Shown: one piece after another, positions 9,230 through 18,067 of the stretch
Layout: each line of letters starts with the position of its first letter
Position numbering within the stretch: the first letter of the stretch is position 1
Origin: Eutreptiella sp. 'Long Island Sound 2002'
Lineage: Eukaryota; Euglenozoa; Euglenophyceae; Eutreptiales; Eutreptiaceae
Length of the DNA: 64,000 bases
Assembly: GCA_964036045.1 (NCBI GenBank)
Contig: OZ038381.1
Coordinates: 100,569,367-100,633,366, forward strand
Direction: 5' to 3'
The notes under the pieces: model-generated
The model's database searches: none
What the model was told of the DNA's origin: nothing
Seen by the model: only the letters and a program-made list of their open reading frames with translations
Program-made: the position numbers and the translations under genes

Positions 9230-11009
9230 GATGGCTTTGGCGGGCAAGTGGAAGGACTGATGGGACTGCCGGATGTCCCGCGTAAGCAAGAAGGCCTTCT
9301 GGCGGGAGGGCTGATGGCGCTGGGAAGGCTGGCGGCTACTATTGACCCGCGCAAGGGGTTGGCAAGACTCACGCAGGCCCTGGAGACGATCTCGGAGGAG
9401 GGCCTCAGCCAGGCGTCGGAGGAGTCATACTATGATGATGACGAGCCGGAGCCGGTGAGCCTGCAGCTTGCCAGGCGGGGGATTGGAGAATTGGGAAAGG
9501 TTAGAATGGCAGATACCATATGGCGGCGTTGCGTACCGAAGGACCTGCTGCGTACGTACCAAGCATGGGACCGGAAATATGCCAGTGGTATACCAATGGT
9601 GGACAGCCTAGCCGTGGGTGACATGCTCAGCTCTATTCGCGAAGCGGGACCTTTGAAGAAGTGCAGCGAGACCCGAGGTACCAGCAAAGCAAGGGTCATT
9701 GCTAAGAACTCGCAGAAGTGTGCACTCATTTTTGCGTGTGTTGGTCTGAACGACGCAGACTGGCGTAAGCCGCCCAAATTCCGTTTGCCCCAGGTAGAGC
9801 AGGTGACTCGCCTGATGGCGGATGCAAGTCGTAAGGGTTTTCTGGGGAAAATAGATCCCAGCAATTGTTTTTGGTCTATTCGCATGCCGTACAGGTGGTG
9901 TAGGGTTTTCCGTGTGAACACACCACAGGGATGTTTCCGCTGGCTGACTTTGCCCTTTGGGTGGAAGTACTCGCCTGTACCTTGCCAGAGACTTGTTTCC
10001 GCGCTAGTCAGGAGGGCCCTGCGAGACTTACGGGCGCGGGGGGTCACTTACCTGGACGATGTCCTTGTGTTTGCAGTGGGTAGGTGCCGTCTGCGCGTTG
10101 CTGCCCGCCGCGTGAGCCGAGTCTTGGGCCGGGCAGGGTTCCTGATTAGCCCTAAGAGTGTGTTTGAGCCTGTCCGGACCTTGGATTTTATTGGGAAACA
10201 TTTTTCTGCCGCTGCTATGACCGTGGATAATAAGCCAGGGGTTATTGGTGGCGTTGTGGCTCTCTTGCTTTTGGGCGCTGTCCAGAACAGGCTGAGCGCG
10301 CGGATGGCTGCGCGACTATTAGGCAGGCTTGAGTGGGCTGTGAGGCCCAATGCTGGGCTGGCCCCTTTTGTTGCAGGAGGCCACTGTTGGATGTTGAGCG
10401 AATTTTGTGATTTTCGTAAGGGCATGCGTAGGGCGCTGATGACTGCCATTGCCTTTGCCCTGAACCCGCAGTGCTTTGCACCTTGGCCCTGGTTGCCTCA
10501 GGTTCCAGCGCCAGAGTGTGTCTTTTTCACTGACGCCGCCGAGCGAATGACCACGGGCAGGTACAGGATTGGGATTGTGAGGGAGGGCAAGCGATGGCTC
10601 AGACGTAAAGCGCCCAAGTGGATCAATACTTTACAGCAGGCAGAACTGTATGCTCCAGTTTATGCGCTGCGCTTGGGTTATTATATGCGCTTACCTTACG
10701 TTGTGATTGCCACAGACAGCGACGTTGGTAGGGCTCCGATTTTGGGCATGCGTGGGAGTATTTTTTTGCGTAGCCAGCAGCCGCTTCTTCAACAGTTGTT
10801 CTGGCTCAGGAGCTGGAATGATCGCCCTATGGGTGTTTTCAGGGTAAGCACGGATTAGAATCCCGCCGACCCGCCTAGTAGGCTGGGATCCTTTCACACG
10901 CACAGTGATGTTTCGGACAGTGTTAAGCGCTTGCAGGCAGCTTGGAAAGGTGAGCCGAATCGCTTTATTTGTCTTGAGTTTCTCCCAAGGTTTGCTTGGC
11001 GTCTGCGAT
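9230..11009 (+). CDS. Reverse transcriptase-RNase H of the YR retrotransposon
   Basis: Makes the cDNA of the element. After an acidic linker (YYDDDEPEP) the RT domain shows motif A as FLGKIDPSNCFWSI (about 9,840), motif B as TLPFGWKYSPVPCQRLV (about 9,950) and motif C as YLDD at 10,048-10,059. RNase H follows with FFTDAAE (about 10,525), the QQAELYAPVYAL glutamate region (about 10,635) and ATDSD (about 10,705). The frame reaches TAG at 10,856-10,858, but the family signature NPADPPSR lies directly behind it and the same frame runs on to TGA 11,007-11,009, so the real end is almost certainly the TGA. No frameshift is visible from about 8,622 onward. This is the best-preserved gene of the element. 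Confidence 0.82.
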
Positions 11010-11057
11010 GATCCTCGCATTCGCTCGTATGCGTCTACGATGATCCTCGCATTTGCT

Positions 11058-11165
11058 CGTATAAGGGTTGGTAGCTTGGTCTGCATGTGGAATGCAATGC
11101 CTGTTCCTCCTGTGCTTGCTTTTGTGCTTCATTCGACTGCCCTGCGACCGACAACCGGTTTGAAC
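11058..11165 (+). repeat. Split direct repeat B1
   Basis: From GGTAGCTTGGTCTGCATGTG to CGACCGACAACCGGTTT, repeated as B2 at 11,390-11,492. It lies directly before A2, as expected of a B1-A2 junction. Confidence 0.8.
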
Positions 11166-11311
11166 CCCTGTGCGCTGTATTGAAGTTCTGATGGAGGCTG
11201 TCGGTAGCAGGGAAAGCAACAATATCCGCCTTGACCGTAGTTCTAGACTGCAGGTTGCTCCCTTTGCACTGTGCAGTCTGTTTTTCATTTTTACATGAGC
11301 AGACAGGCCCG
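11166..11311 (+). repeat. Split direct repeat A2
   Basis: Copy of A1 (5357-5497), abutting B1. The abutment is the circle-junction-like arrangement expected if recombinase acts between the repeats. Confidence 0.8.
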
Positions 11312-11389
11312 CCCACACTCCCAGAGAGTTTGTCTTTTCCGTGCGTACACTAGCAAGGAGCGTTGCACCCAGGCAGCCTGGGATATGTG

Positions 11390-11492
11390 ATGTTGGCAGC
11401 TTGGTCTGCATGTGGAATGCAATGCCCGTTCGTCCTGTGCTTGCTTTTGTGCTGCATTGGACTGCCCTGCGACCGACAGCCGGTTTAAACAC
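11390..11492 (+). repeat. Split direct repeat B2, right end of YR retrotransposon
   Basis: Copy of B1 with a few substitutions. Similarity ends near 11,492, where the GGCGGT tandem array begins. Confidence 0.78.
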
Positions 11493-11494
11493 AT

Positions 11495-12215
11495 ACAACT
11501 GCACGCATACACAAGGCGGTGCACATACAAGCCGGTGCATACACAAGGCGGTGCACACACAAGGCGGTGCACACAAAAGGCGGTCTGTAGCCACCGCACG
11601 AGTCTTGTTATTTAAGGGGCCCCAAGCAAGGTGGTACACATAGAAGGCGCTACACGCAAAACGGGATGCACACAAAAGGCGGTCTGTAGCCACCGCAGGA
11701 ATTCAGTTATTTCGGGGGCTAGAGGCAAGGCGGTACACACACAAGGCACTGGACACACAGGGCGGTGCACACAAAAGGCGGTCTGCAGCCACCGCCCGAG
11801 TCTTGTTATTTAAGGGGACACAAGCACGGCGGTAGTCACAGAAGGCGGCACACACATAAGGCGGTGCATATAAAAGGCGGTCTGTAGCCTCCGTAGGAGT
11901 CTTGTTATTTAATGGGCCACAGGCAAGGCGGTACACACAAAAGGCGGTATACACACAAGGCGGTGCGCACAAAAGGCGGTTTGTAGCCACCGCAGGAGTC
12001 TTTTTGTTTAAGGGGCAACACGCAAGACGGTACACGCACGGCACACAAAAGGCGGTCTGTAGCCACTGTAGGAGTCTTGTTATTTAAGGCTCCTCAGGCA
12101 AGGCGGTGTATACACAAGGCGGTGCAGATTCAAGGCGGTGCATACACAAGGCAGTGCACACAAAAGGCGGTTTGTAGCCACCGCAGGCGGCTAGTTTTTT
12201 AAGGGGATTGCGGGG
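11495..12215 (+). repeat. GGCGGT tandem array, period about 100 bp
   Basis: Seven units carry AAAAGGCGGTCTGTAGCCAC, GAGTCTTGTTATTTAAGGGG and several short ACAAGGCGGTGCACAC subrepeats. Units begin near 11,580, 11,680, 11,780, 11,877, 11,977, 12,052 and 12,166. Nothing in the array looks coding. Confidence 0.85.
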
Positions 12216-12239
12216 GTGTCGCCCGGATCGAGCGAAGCC

Positions 12240-12475
12240 AGCCGAAGTTGAGGGAGGTCCACATACAAGGCGCCGCATAGGGGGGGGGGGTCGGCGCGCT
12301 AACAAGGCGCACAGTGGGGGGTTTGGTGCGCTAGCGAGGCGCACGGGGGGGGGTTTGGCGCTAACGAGGCGCACGGGGGGGTGGTTTGGTGGTAACGAGG
12401 CGCACGGGGGGGGGGGGGGGGGTTGGCGCTAACAAGGCGCGCACCGAGCCTGATTTGCGCTTCGTATAACGAGGT
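12240..12475 (+). repeat. G-run tandem array, second block
   Basis: Six or so units of GCTAACGAGGCGCACGGGG with long G runs, the same family as 4,995-5,350. Confidence 0.85.
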
Positions 12476-12481
12476 GCGCAG

Positions 12482-13004
12482 TTTTAGCCAAACACTCAAT
12501 TATTTACCTTGGAGGGCTGTGCTGTATTAACCACTGGTCCAGTAACGGCCCGACCCAAACTTCTTGCTGCCATGGTACCGTTGAACCTTGCAGTGCAAGG
12601 TCCACATACTCCTTACCCATTGCTGCAACGAATTTTCCACCACTATTCGGTGAGCATTTGATCCCTTGTTGTTGTTTTTTTCTTTTTGTCTAGACCAAGG
12701 TGAGATGGCGTAGCCTGCTCACCGTATGGTACTCGCCTGTCCGACCATCCCACCCGTGTGAGAGGCGCACCCCGCGTGATTCCTGCAGAGCTGTTGGGGA
12801 GCATTTCGTCAAGCACCTAAGACCCTCAAACGTTTGTTTTGATTCATAATTGATGGATGCTTTTGCAGTGGACCTCGGCACCTAATATTTCTCCTTGACC
12901 CTTGTTGTATTGATACCAAAACACCAATTTTCTTTTTTCAAGTGCAGGGTCTGGGTCATCTTTGGAGGCTATCGGTTTTGTCTGGTTCTTCGGCCCCTGT
13001 TTGA
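12482..13004. other. Non-coding interval; first 50 bp match flank Q
   Basis: The stretch TTATTTACCTTGGAGGGCTG plus TGCTGTATTAACCA matches the reverse complement of 15,425-15,470, so it is the far side of flank Q, separated from 4,990 by the YR retrotransposon block. From about 12,540 to 13,004 I see nothing coding or repeated. Confidence 0.6.
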
Positions 13005-15010
13005 GCCCTTCTAATGGTGGGTCCGGTCGCTAAGTTCACCAACCCCCCTCCCTGAATTTTGCAACATGCCCCTCGTTTTGACCATGCCAATGGCCCTAGA
13101 TCAGTTTTGGACGCCTTTTCTTATGGCATCTTTGAAATGCCCCGAGATCGTACCCTTGCCCACTCCCTAGTGCCCACTCCTGACGAGTGATGCAGGGTGC
13201 AGGGTGCTTGAGGCTAGGTGCTGCCGGCCGACGTTGGTGCACCGGGCGGGCCTGTGTACTGTCACTGCCCACCACCTGGGGGGGTGCTGTGCTATGTCAC
13301 AGTCCTCTGAGGCACCGTAGGGGGGCTTGTGGTGCTGTCACAACCCATCAGACGCCAATTGCGGCTTGGCCTAGGACGGTGAAGCGATCATAGTCATGGG
13401 CCCTCATTCTGGGCTTCATGGCCTGTGTCCTCGGGATGCGGCCCACGGAATGCTTACTGTCCATCCATCCATCCGTCCACTTTTTTGAGGTTTGGAGGGA
13501 GGTGGGGGGTTGGGGTTCGGGGGTCAAAAATGTCAAAAAAATTACCCCCCCTTTTTTTGGGTCGAAAATCATGAATCTTTTGGTTTTTCTCGATTTTGAG
13601 CCGAAAAAGTGTTTCCGGGTCCTGACTACATGGGGTTTTTATGCGGCGGAGTCGGACGAGTGCTTATGCAGCTTATTCACTTTCCAGTCATTTTTGCTAT
13701 GTTGGCGGTTTTGGCAACCTCGCTGATCCCGTGGTACCCACTTTGAGGGGTGTGAGTGGGGATGTTGTGACAGCATTTGCCTCCTAGGCAACTAAAGGAC
13801 ATTTTTTTTGCAGTCTGTAGCCTTGCCGAAGGTCGATCAAAACCTGTGCCAAAGACGCGAAACGCCTGTTTCAACCAATAATGGCCTAGTCAATCGCCCG
13901 GTGCACAAATCACCTCGCAGTTGTTGTCGTTGCTAGATCAAAGCCAGACAGGCAGATATGAGGGAAAACGCCACATACCCCCCATTTTGGGCCTTTTTGT
14001 TCCTATTCACGTACCCTACCCCAAGGGGTTGAATTGTTCGTTTAACCCCTTGTAAGATCATTATTTCGTCCAATAAACGCATCCCCCAATGAGTTCCCCA
14101 CTTGAAACCCACTTTTTTCAGGTTTTGAGGCAAGGGGGTGGTGGGGGGGTGGGGTGGGGTAAAAAATGTCGACAAAATAACCCCCCCCCTCTTTTTTTGG
14201 GTTGAAATCATGAATCTTTTGGTTTTTTTGATTTTTAGCCGAAAAAGTGTTTCGGGGTCCTGACTCCATGGGGTTTGTATGGGGTGGAATCGGACGAGCG
14301 CTTGTGCAGTTTATGCGCCCTTTAGTCATACAATAACCACCAACATGGCCAAAATGGCTAAAGACTGCATAAACTGCACCAGCGCTCATCCGACTCCACC
14401 CCATACAAACCCCATGGAGTCAGGACCCGGAAGGACTTTTTCGGCTCAAAAAATAAAAAATTAAAAGATTCATGATTTTTGACCCACAAAAGGGGGGGTC
14501 ATTTTTCGACAGCCCCCACCCCCCCACCCCCGCATCTCCCTCAAAACCTCAAAAAAACGGATCGATAGATGGATGGAGAGGAAGCTTTCCGGGGCCGCAT
14601 CCTGAGGACACAGTCCATGAAGCCCAAACTAAGGGCCCATGACTCTGATTGCTTCATCGTCCTAGGCCAAGCCGCAACTGGCGTCTGGTGGGCAGTGACA
14701 GCACCACGGGGGGGGCCCACCTGCGGTGCCTTGGAGGACCGTGACAGAGCATAGGACCCCTCCAAATGGTGGGTAGTCACAACACACCGCCCCCCACTCG
14801 GTGCACCAATGACGGCCGGCACCACCTGACCTCCAGCAATCTCCACCCTCTGTTAGCAGTCCGTATTGGGCAGTCGGGAGTGGGCATGGGTACAATCTCG
14901 GGGCATTTCAAAGATACCAAACGACGGAGGTGTCCAAAACTGATCTGGGTCCATTGGCATGGTCAAAACGAGGGGCATGTTTCAAAACTAAGGGAGGGTG
15001 GTTGGTGAAT
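13005..15010. repeat. Foldback (inverted) repeat of about 2 kb
   Basis: The left arm (about 13,005-13,670) and right arm (about 14,440-15,010) are inverse copies sharing CATGCCAATGG, GCCCCGAGAT, the CCATCCATCC stretch and the TTTTGAGCCGAAAAAGTGTT segment. A second, shorter left-oriented copy (13,960-14,310) forms a tighter hairpin with 14,360-14,530 around a loop of about 50 bp (ACAATAACCACCAACATGGC). The block could extrude as a cruciform and looks like a non-autonomous foldback element. Fragments of it recur at 40,980-41,770, 45,200-45,340 and 51,882-52,150. Confidence 0.8.
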
Positions 15011-15439
15011 CGGTGTGTGTGCTGGAGAAGTCATATGTCTTTGCGCTGGTGTGCCCATCATGCCTGCTAAACTGCAAAACTAGTGGCTTCGGCAAGGGGT
15101 GAGCATTTAGAGTTGCACATCAAAGGATTGTACAAATGAGGCAGAATGTTAGGTACCGGTGTTGTGAACGGGGTGCCCTACAACCACCCTGGGGCATATT
15201 ACTTTGCCAAGGCTGATTTCATTTGATCAAAATGATTACCTCAAGCAAAGAAGAGGCCCACAAGCTGGCAAAACAAGGCGGCCTTTTGGACCAATTAAAT
15301 GCTTCAGAATATGTGGTATTGTTCCTTGTGACTGCAGTATTCCCTAGTGGGGCAATACCGCCAAATGCGTCTAAGCACCAGGTAGACATGGTGGTTATCA
15401 TGTTTGACCCCAGTGAGGGCACTCAACCATTGGTTAATA
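15011..15439. other. Non-coding interval
   Basis: No tandem structure, homology to other parts of the window, or coding character is apparent. A 119-codon open frame starting at 15,223 runs into flank Q and has no recognisable features. Confidence 0.4.
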
Positions 15440-15690
15440 CAGCACAGCCCGCCAAGGTAAACAATGAGCTACCCGCAAGCGTCTGGATCGAACCACCAAA
15501 TATTGTTGTCATGAGTGATGGCACACTGCACCCCCCCCCCCCCGTGCGAGCCAATGAGCGCAAGCACGGCACTGCATAGCATAGCACATCCCATGCAGGG
15601 AGCGTTGAGGTAGATCCCGGGAGGGGCTCAAGCGCCGCTTCCACCGGATCGCATGTTGCATAATAAGCCATGCAAGCATGCTTGCATGTG
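15440..15690 (-). repeat. Flank Q, inverse copy (uninterrupted)
   Basis: Reverse complement of 4,735-4,990, continuing without a break into sequence that matches 12,490-12,535. This copy therefore represents the state before the YR retrotransposon block entered the forward copy. Confidence 0.75.
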
Positions 15691-15778
15691 CGAGGGAGGG
15701 AGGGAGGGAGGGAGACGGTCGCATACTGTGCTACACATGCTGTCTTTGCCACATAGGCGTGCATGTAGTCACATACTC
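15690..15778 (-). repeat. Satellite array, inverse orientation, first piece
   Basis: Short piece of the GCATGC satellite after the GGGAGG run, cut at 15,778 by the hAT-like insertion. It resumes at 18,068. Confidence 0.8.
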
Positions 15779-16479
15779 AAGCCATGAGTAATTGCCCGCC
15801 AAGTCTGCCCGCTGGAGGCCAATGAACACGTTCATGCGTTTAATTTCGCGATTTTCACCGTTTTGGCCCCGTTTGGGTCGTTTGTTGATGTTTCTTGATG
15901 TTTTTTTCTGTGTTTTTTTGTGTTTTTCAGAGGTATTTGAAAGGTTTGTGTGGTTTTCATTGCTTAGTGCCTTTTTTTTGGGCTTTTTTTTAATCTAATT
16001 TGTCACATAAATTCACTTGTCAGTTGATTTGTCAAGGTGTTCATGAGTGTCGCTACACGGTCCAACGGTTCGATAGACAATATACAAGGTAGAAACTACA
16101 AAGCATAAAAAAGAGAGTAGGAAGTACAAAGCAGAAAGTAGAAAGTGGAAAGTATGAAAGGAGAGATAACGAAAGGATCCGCGAAGAGCACTAACGTCGC
16201 TAAGTGTAGCGTTTTTCTCATGTGTACGGAGTCTCTACACGTGCACGCATATGGAGTCAAGTTTGTGGAGTAGATGTTCAAGTCGGGGTTGGGGTTGGGG
16301 AAACGAGGTTGCGAGAGCTCCGCAGGCATAACGTTTGGGAAAGGGTTGTGGGCAAGGGTCGGCACACGCTTCATTAGTACAAAATTTCTCCGGTCAAAGC
16401 TATACCAAGGGTTTAGGGCCTAGAGGAAAGGGTGGGAATGGGTGCCTCATACGATCTTCTCATTTGTCCCTCTCACTAG

Positions 16480-17440
16480 CATCTTGTTATGGGTCCCGTT
16501 TGGGTTCGACGCGCCGACGGAGGTCAATGGGTGCACGTGGGCTCCGTTGCCGATGCGGTAGCTCATGTGAAGCGCAACGGTACGGACATCTTTCACACGC
16601 AGGTCAAAGGGGGTACCAGCAAGGGATGGCAGTTCTCTTTCGAAGATGAGATCCCACATCCATCCCTTGTGGCCAATGCCCCTCCGCGCAGTGCACCGGC
16701 GGTGGTCTCTTCTTTCTTCCACCCTATCTCTCCCCACATGTGCCTGCTGTGGCGACCAACTACTCGGGGGTATCGTCACCTGCACGAATCGTCATCACAA
16801 GGTTCATGTCTTGTGCACGCAACACGGTCATTGCTTAAAATGCGTATGCCGTTTAGGCAATCAACAACCTGGGCCTGACATGCGGGCATGCAAAACATGC
16901 AAGCATCTGGTGCATACCACATGTGCAATGCACGTCTCCTTCCGTGTGGAGGTCGTATGCAAAGTATGCACACCCGGCCACGGGAGCACCCACCGCCTGC
17001 CAAGACGGAGAAGCGTCGGTTCCGACCCGAATGGCAAGCCGGTCGCCCATGGTTGCAACACGCCAATGGGGTGATGTGGTGTGCTGCCTGCCGGGAGTAC
17101 CCCCAGCCCGGTGTGCAACAGCGTTGCGTGATTGGCAACAGACAATTGCGCCGTACGCTCGTGCAACAACACGGCAACTCAGGATTGCACTGCAAGTCCT
17201 TGGCATTATGGGAAAGCGGTGGGACCTCATCCACCGTTATAGGAACCTTGCCGGCGCCCATCCGCCGCGCTATCCATCCAAGTGGTATATCGCATGGCAA
17301 AGCGCGGCAACCCACCTGCCCACATCCCCGGCGATGCGGATCCCCTAATGTTAAGTGGCGGCACCATTACCACAGCCTACCACTCTCCCTTCTCGGTGCG
17401 CCAGATTGTGCATGCAATCGCCGCACCCATTAGCTTTGTG
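16480..17440 (+). pseudogene. Zinc-finger N-terminal part of a hAT-like transposase (frames broken)
   Basis: Three overlapping frames together give one protein. The first (about 16,489-16,700) has VWVRRADGGQWVHVGSVADA. The second (16,715-16,975) is a cysteine/histidine cross-brace with CACCGDQ, CTQHGHCLKC, CKTCKHLVHTTC and CKVC, like a RING or PHD finger. The third (about 17,000-17,220) has KRRFRPEWQAGRPWLQ, MWCAACREY and the terminal histidine SGLHCKS, resembling the TTF/BED-like finger that precedes DUF4371-type hAT transposases. The finger types are recognised from cysteine and histidine spacing; their fusion is inferred from order and strand. Frame breaks make it a pseudogene as it stands. 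Confidence 0.55.
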
Positions 17441-17610
17441 GAAAGTCAAGCGATTGAGACCTCGCTTTTCTTTGTGCTCGCCTCTGATAGCTCCACGGAT
17501 TGGTCAGCGAACAAGAAGGGGCTAGTCTACACCCAAACGCTTCGCGAAGGCCAGGCCTATACTTTTTTTACCCCTAATCGAAATGTTTGTTTGCCAAAAG
17601 TCAACCTTTT
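17350..17610 (+). pseudogene. hAT (DUF4371-type) transposase fragment
   Basis: The stretch FFVLASDSSTDWSANKKGLV resembles the DxSTDxS motif around a catalytic Asp in DUF4371-type hAT transposases. Reading fades into the A-rich tract after about 17,600, so most of the catalytic domain is missing. Confidence 0.5.
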
Positions 17611-18067
17611 GGTTGAAAGTCCTCTCACACAAAACAAAAGCTGTGTACCCAACCCAATGTATTTTCGGTTTCACTTTTACGAAGAGCAAAACCCACAAAA
17701 ACGAATGTTTTACCAAAATCTTTTTCCCAAAACAAAAACCTTATTGCCAAAAACAAAACTGTTTTACCAGACACAAAGCCATTTTACCAAAACGCAACCG
17801 TTTTTCCCGGAACAACGTCGTACCTAGTCGCCAATACCCAGTAGCAAAATCTTTTTAGCAAAATCAAAACCAATTTACCAAAATCAAATGTCTTCTTTAA
17901 AATTAACAGATTTTAACTAGAAGCAGAAGCAAAGTCATCAAGTGTTTACCAAATCTTTTCACCAAATCTCTTTTATTAGAATAAAACGAAAAAAAAAAAC
18001 AAAGCTTTCACTCCTCAGCCCGCCGGCCCGCCGAGACCCCTGTTGGCGGGCGTTTACACGGGGCCTG

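Larger units (their letters stand above)
5357..11492 (+). mobile_element. Tyrosine-recombinase retrotransposon with split direct repeats
   Basis: The order is repeat A1 (5357-5497), a gag-like ORF, a tyrosine recombinase, RT-RNase H, repeat B1 (11,058-11,165), repeat A2 (11,166-11,311) and repeat B2 (11,390-11,492). The A1-ORFs-B1-A2-B2 arrangement is the split-direct-repeat structure of PAT/Ngaro-type YR retrotransposons. No DDE integrase or protease is visible. The recombinase lies before the RT, whereas in most DIRS and Ngaro elements it lies after. Three frame changes (near 6,380, 8,355 and 8,610), the last two beside or within short homopolymer runs, mean that this copy is damaged or that the sequence has indel errors. 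Confidence 0.8.
15779..18067 (+). mobile_element. hAT-like DNA transposon, decayed
   Basis: Flanked by the duplicated target CACATACTC (ends at 15,778 and restarts at 18,068), 8-9 bp as expected for hAT elements. The ends show an imperfect inverted repeat: left AGTAATTGCCCGCCAA and, on the other strand, GTAAACGCCCGCCAA. The inside encodes fragments of a zinc-finger protein and of a hAT/DUF4371-type transposase. 17,575-18,005 is an A-rich, degenerate ACCAAAATC-type tract. The first 700 bp contain no coding signal. Confidence 0.7.
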
